Below the pieces are notes generated by a model. That model had not been told where the DNA came from. It did no database searches and was given only the letters and a program-made list of their open reading frames with translations. Below, piece after piece: positions 18,700 through 20,298 of a stretch of 20,298 bases of DNA (position 1 is the first letter of the stretch; the number at the start of each line of letters is the position of its first letter). The stretch comes from a virus. The stretch covers positions 1 through 20,298 of IMG/VR virus record IMGVR_UViG_3300004095_000022; one strand, written 5' to 3'. The position numbers were made by a program, and so were the translations under genes.

Positions 18700-19566
18700 A
18701 TGAAACAACTAAACGAGAAGGCGATGCTTGTTAAACTTACCATGCGTAAGGCGAACTTAACCAAGCGAGATGCAGTAGCAGAGGCAATCATTCAGAATCA
18801 GATGGACGACACAAGTCTTATAGTCAACAGTAAGTTGTTCAGAGACCCCAACAACCCGATCAACCGTATCATGCAAGAACACTCAAGTATCTATATCTTC
18901 CACAAGAAGAACACATTGGGGTACATCGACAAGGGTCCCAGGATCCTCCCGAACAACAACTATATGGAATATACACATGAGATGCGTCAGCGTATTAACT
19001 ATGTAGACTCACTGCTCGACAAGGAGATGCCTAACTACAACAACTATGTACAACTTGATATCATGTATCGCTCAAAGAATCAGGTCACATCGAGAGCAAA
19101 GGTAGAGGACTATCCAACAGCAGAGGAGTTCCGTAGTTGCATGGGTTATTCATTACGCTTCGCTCCACTACCAGACCAGAGTCACTTCCTATATGACCTA
19201 AGTGAGGAAGATAAGTTGGGCTTCCAAGAGTCTATCAAGGAAGCTGGTAAGGTAGCACGACGTGACACTGTAATGAGTATGCTTGAGCCACTTAATAAGT
19301 TAGTAGCCAAGTTGAGTATAGAGATCGGAGAGAAGGAATCAGTGTTTAGGAACAGTGCCATCGAGAATGTATTGGATGGACTAGAGCGAGCAAGGAAGTT
19401 AAATATCGATGATGACCCTGCGTTAGATGAGGCAATCAAGAACCTATCATCAGCCATCGTAGTATTTGATCAGCACAAGGACTCACTCAGAGAATCACCA
19501 GTTGTTAGGGAATCAGCCCACAAGAAGTTAGAAGCCATCGCCAACAAAATGAAAGGACTAATGTGA
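18700..19566 (+). CDS. Helical protein in the AAA+/VWA cluster, possible DUF3150-like (288 aa)
   Basis: A 288-residue, mainly helical protein between the MoxR-type gene (16610) and the metallopeptidase-type gene (19906). The N-terminal MKQLNEKAMLVKLTMRKANL and a conserved-looking middle (PNNNYMEYTHEMRQRINYVD, then the SCMGYSLRFAPLPDQSHFLY segment) are followed by long helices. The 'substrate-like' K/R-rich start and helical body, and its genomic position, remind me of DUF3150-type third components that accompany MoxR and VWA genes in bacteria and phages, but sequence resemblance is weak. It begins at the third start cassette and overlaps the next gene by four bases (GTGA). Confidence 0.55.
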   Translation: MKQLNEKAMLVKLTMRKANLTKRDAVAEAIIQNQMDDTSLIVNSKLFRDPNNPINRIMQEHSSIYIFHKKNTLGYIDKGPRILPNNNYMEYTHEMRQRINYVDSLLDKEMPNYNNYVQLDIMYRSKNQVTSRAKVEDYPTAEEFRSCMGYSLRFAPLPDQSHFLYDLSEEDKLGFQESIKEAGKVARRDTVMSMLEPLNKLVAKLSIEIGEKESVFRNSAIENVLDGLERARKLNIDDDPALDEAIKNLSSAIVVFDQHKDSLRESPVVRESAHKKLEAIANKMKGLM

Positions 19567-19922
19567 CCGATGAAGAGATAACAGATAGAGTTTTATTCCG
19601 CATGGAAGGTACGAGAACGATTGTTCTAGACTATTTTAAAGTTGAATATTACGACCATAAAGATGATGCAGATGTAAAAAGCGGGTATGTAGGAGTTATT
19701 AGAGGAGGATATCAATCATGGATGGATGATACGGAAGACTATTATCAAGGTGATGTCCATTACATAATCGATAGTAAGGAGGAACTTGAATCATTAGAAA
19801 TTGGAAAGTCTTTTACTTGTGATGGTGACTGGGACATCTTAGTAAGTATCGACTACAACATCAATCACACAGGAATATTTGAATACACATACGAGGATAT
19901 ATACAATGAAGACAGTGAGTAA
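19563..19922 (+). CDS. Unknown acidic protein (119 aa)
   Basis: Starts with GTG at 19563 (overlapping TGA of the previous gene), with AAAGGA seven bases upstream; an ATG two bases earlier would be followed directly by a stop. The protein (TDEEITDRVLFRMEGTRTIV, then FKVEYYDHKDDADVKSGYVG and QSWMDDTEDYYQGDVHYIID) is acidic, rich in Asp, Tyr and Trp, mainly beta. No known family. It overlaps the next gene by 17 bases, so its translation is coupled to the metallopeptidase-type gene. Confidence 0.65.
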   Translation: MTDEEITDRVLFRMEGTRTIVLDYFKVEYYDHKDDADVKSGYVGVIRGGYQSWMDDTEDYYQGDVHYIIDSKEELESLEIGKSFTCDGDWDILVSIDYNINHTGIFEYTYEDIYNEDSE

Positions 19923-20298
19923 GTTGGACAAAGCAAAAGTAGCCATCGGCTTAGACCATCCGTTCTTTGCCAGTATTTTATACAAACGACCCCTTGTTGC
20001 ACGTAAGGATATACCGACACTAGCAGTCAACGCACGAGGTACTATCTACTACAACCCAGACTTTATTGAGTCATTAACTGTGCCACAGATTGTATGGGGC
20101 TTAGCCCACGAGGTAGGTCATGTCATTGCACAACATGCTACAAGACGAGGTCAGCGTGACCATGGTAAGTGGAACTATGCAGGTGATGCATGGATTAACG
20201 ACACACTAGATACATGTAATGTTGGTGAGCGTATACCTAAGACTGTCAACCTACCTGGCTCTAAGGACAAGACTACTGATCAAATCTACAATGAGTTA
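19906..20298 (+). CDS. DUF2201/VWA-like putative metallopeptidase, N-terminal part
   Basis: The gene runs off the window; 131 residues are seen. It has a HExxH zinc motif (HEVGHVIAQH, H68-E69-V70-G71-H72), followed about 18 residues later by WNYAGDAWINDTL, and an upstream 'F-x-S-I-L' and 'Y-N-P-x-F' strand region. This order is that of the DUF2201 N-terminal putative metallopeptidase domain, which in full-length proteins is joined to a VWA-like C-terminal domain. Those proteins usually sit next to MoxR-type ATPases, as here (16610). The VWA part lies beyond 20298 and is not seen. GAGG lies about ten bases before the ATG. Confidence 0.8.
   Translation, partial: MKTVSKLDKAKVAIGLDHPFFASILYKRPLVARKDIPTLAVNARGTIYYNPDFIESLTVPQIVWGLAHEVGHVIAQHATRRGQRDHGKWNYAGDAWINDTLDTCNVGERIPKTVNLPGSKDKTTDQIYNEL

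Larger units (their letters stand above)
18318..18704 (+). repeat. Three identical start cassettes (GGATGCACTATGAA)
   Basis: GGATGCACTATGAA occurs at 18318-18331, 18506-18519 and 18691-18704, each time as ribosome site, spacer and start codon of a gene (18327, 18515, 18700). The first two also encode the terminal KDAL of the preceding protein. This copies the translation start of three successive genes. Confidence 0.85.

Overview
The window is a piece of a double-stranded DNA tailed phage (or prophage) genome. Recognisable terminase, portal, scaffold and capsid genes, dense packing with ATGA/GTGA start-stop overlaps, and many tiny unknown genes support this. Good Shine-Dalgarno sites, sigma-70-type promoters and boxA-like signals similar to those of proteobacterial rRNA leaders point to a Gram-negative, probably proteobacterial, host. 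I cannot name the phage or host, and nothing in the window settles the tail type.

Left half, about 1-10600, minus strand: virion and packaging genes. In transcription order they are an HNH endonuclease, two Lys-rich mini-proteins, a ribbon-helix-helix mini-protein, a TerS-like protein, TerL, portal, two small proteins, scaffold, major capsid protein, a small Ala/Thr/Ser-rich protein, two head-tail adaptor-like proteins, a BppU-like beta-domain protein, another probable virion protein and a gene cut by the window edge. Three sigma-70-type promoters (10212-10240, 7763-7791, 5576-5604) and two hairpins flanking the 143-aa gene suggest graded late expression by host-type RNA polymerase.

Centre, 10601-11523: a 920-base non-coding divide between two divergent arms. 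It holds a C-rich/G-quadruplex-type tract, a Fur-box-like dyad, a plus-strand promoter, two identical 19-nt boxA-like elements, and a long leader full of inverted repeats that ends in a terminator-like, possibly switchable structure just before the first early gene. A second non-coding stretch (12280-12735) carries nine AGATAA/TTATCT motifs, a 15-bp inverted repeat and 8-nt tandem repeats, and looks like an origin or operator cluster.

Right half, 11524-20298, plus strand: an early-type operon of short genes, most of unknown function. Recognisable members are a DUF7296-like CxCC protein, an AT-hook protein, DUF6878- and DUF6915-like proteins, an excisionase-type HTH protein with two plausible starts, a stand-alone sigma-70 region-4 protein, a MoxR-like AAA+ ATPase, a 288-aa protein that may be DUF3150-like, and at the right edge the N-terminus of an HExxH protein of the DUF2201/VWA-like metallopeptidase type. 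The last three look like parts of one AAA+/VWA machine and are the strongest candidate for an undescribed phage system here. No polymerase, helicase, integrase, lysis gene or tRNA gene was recognised.
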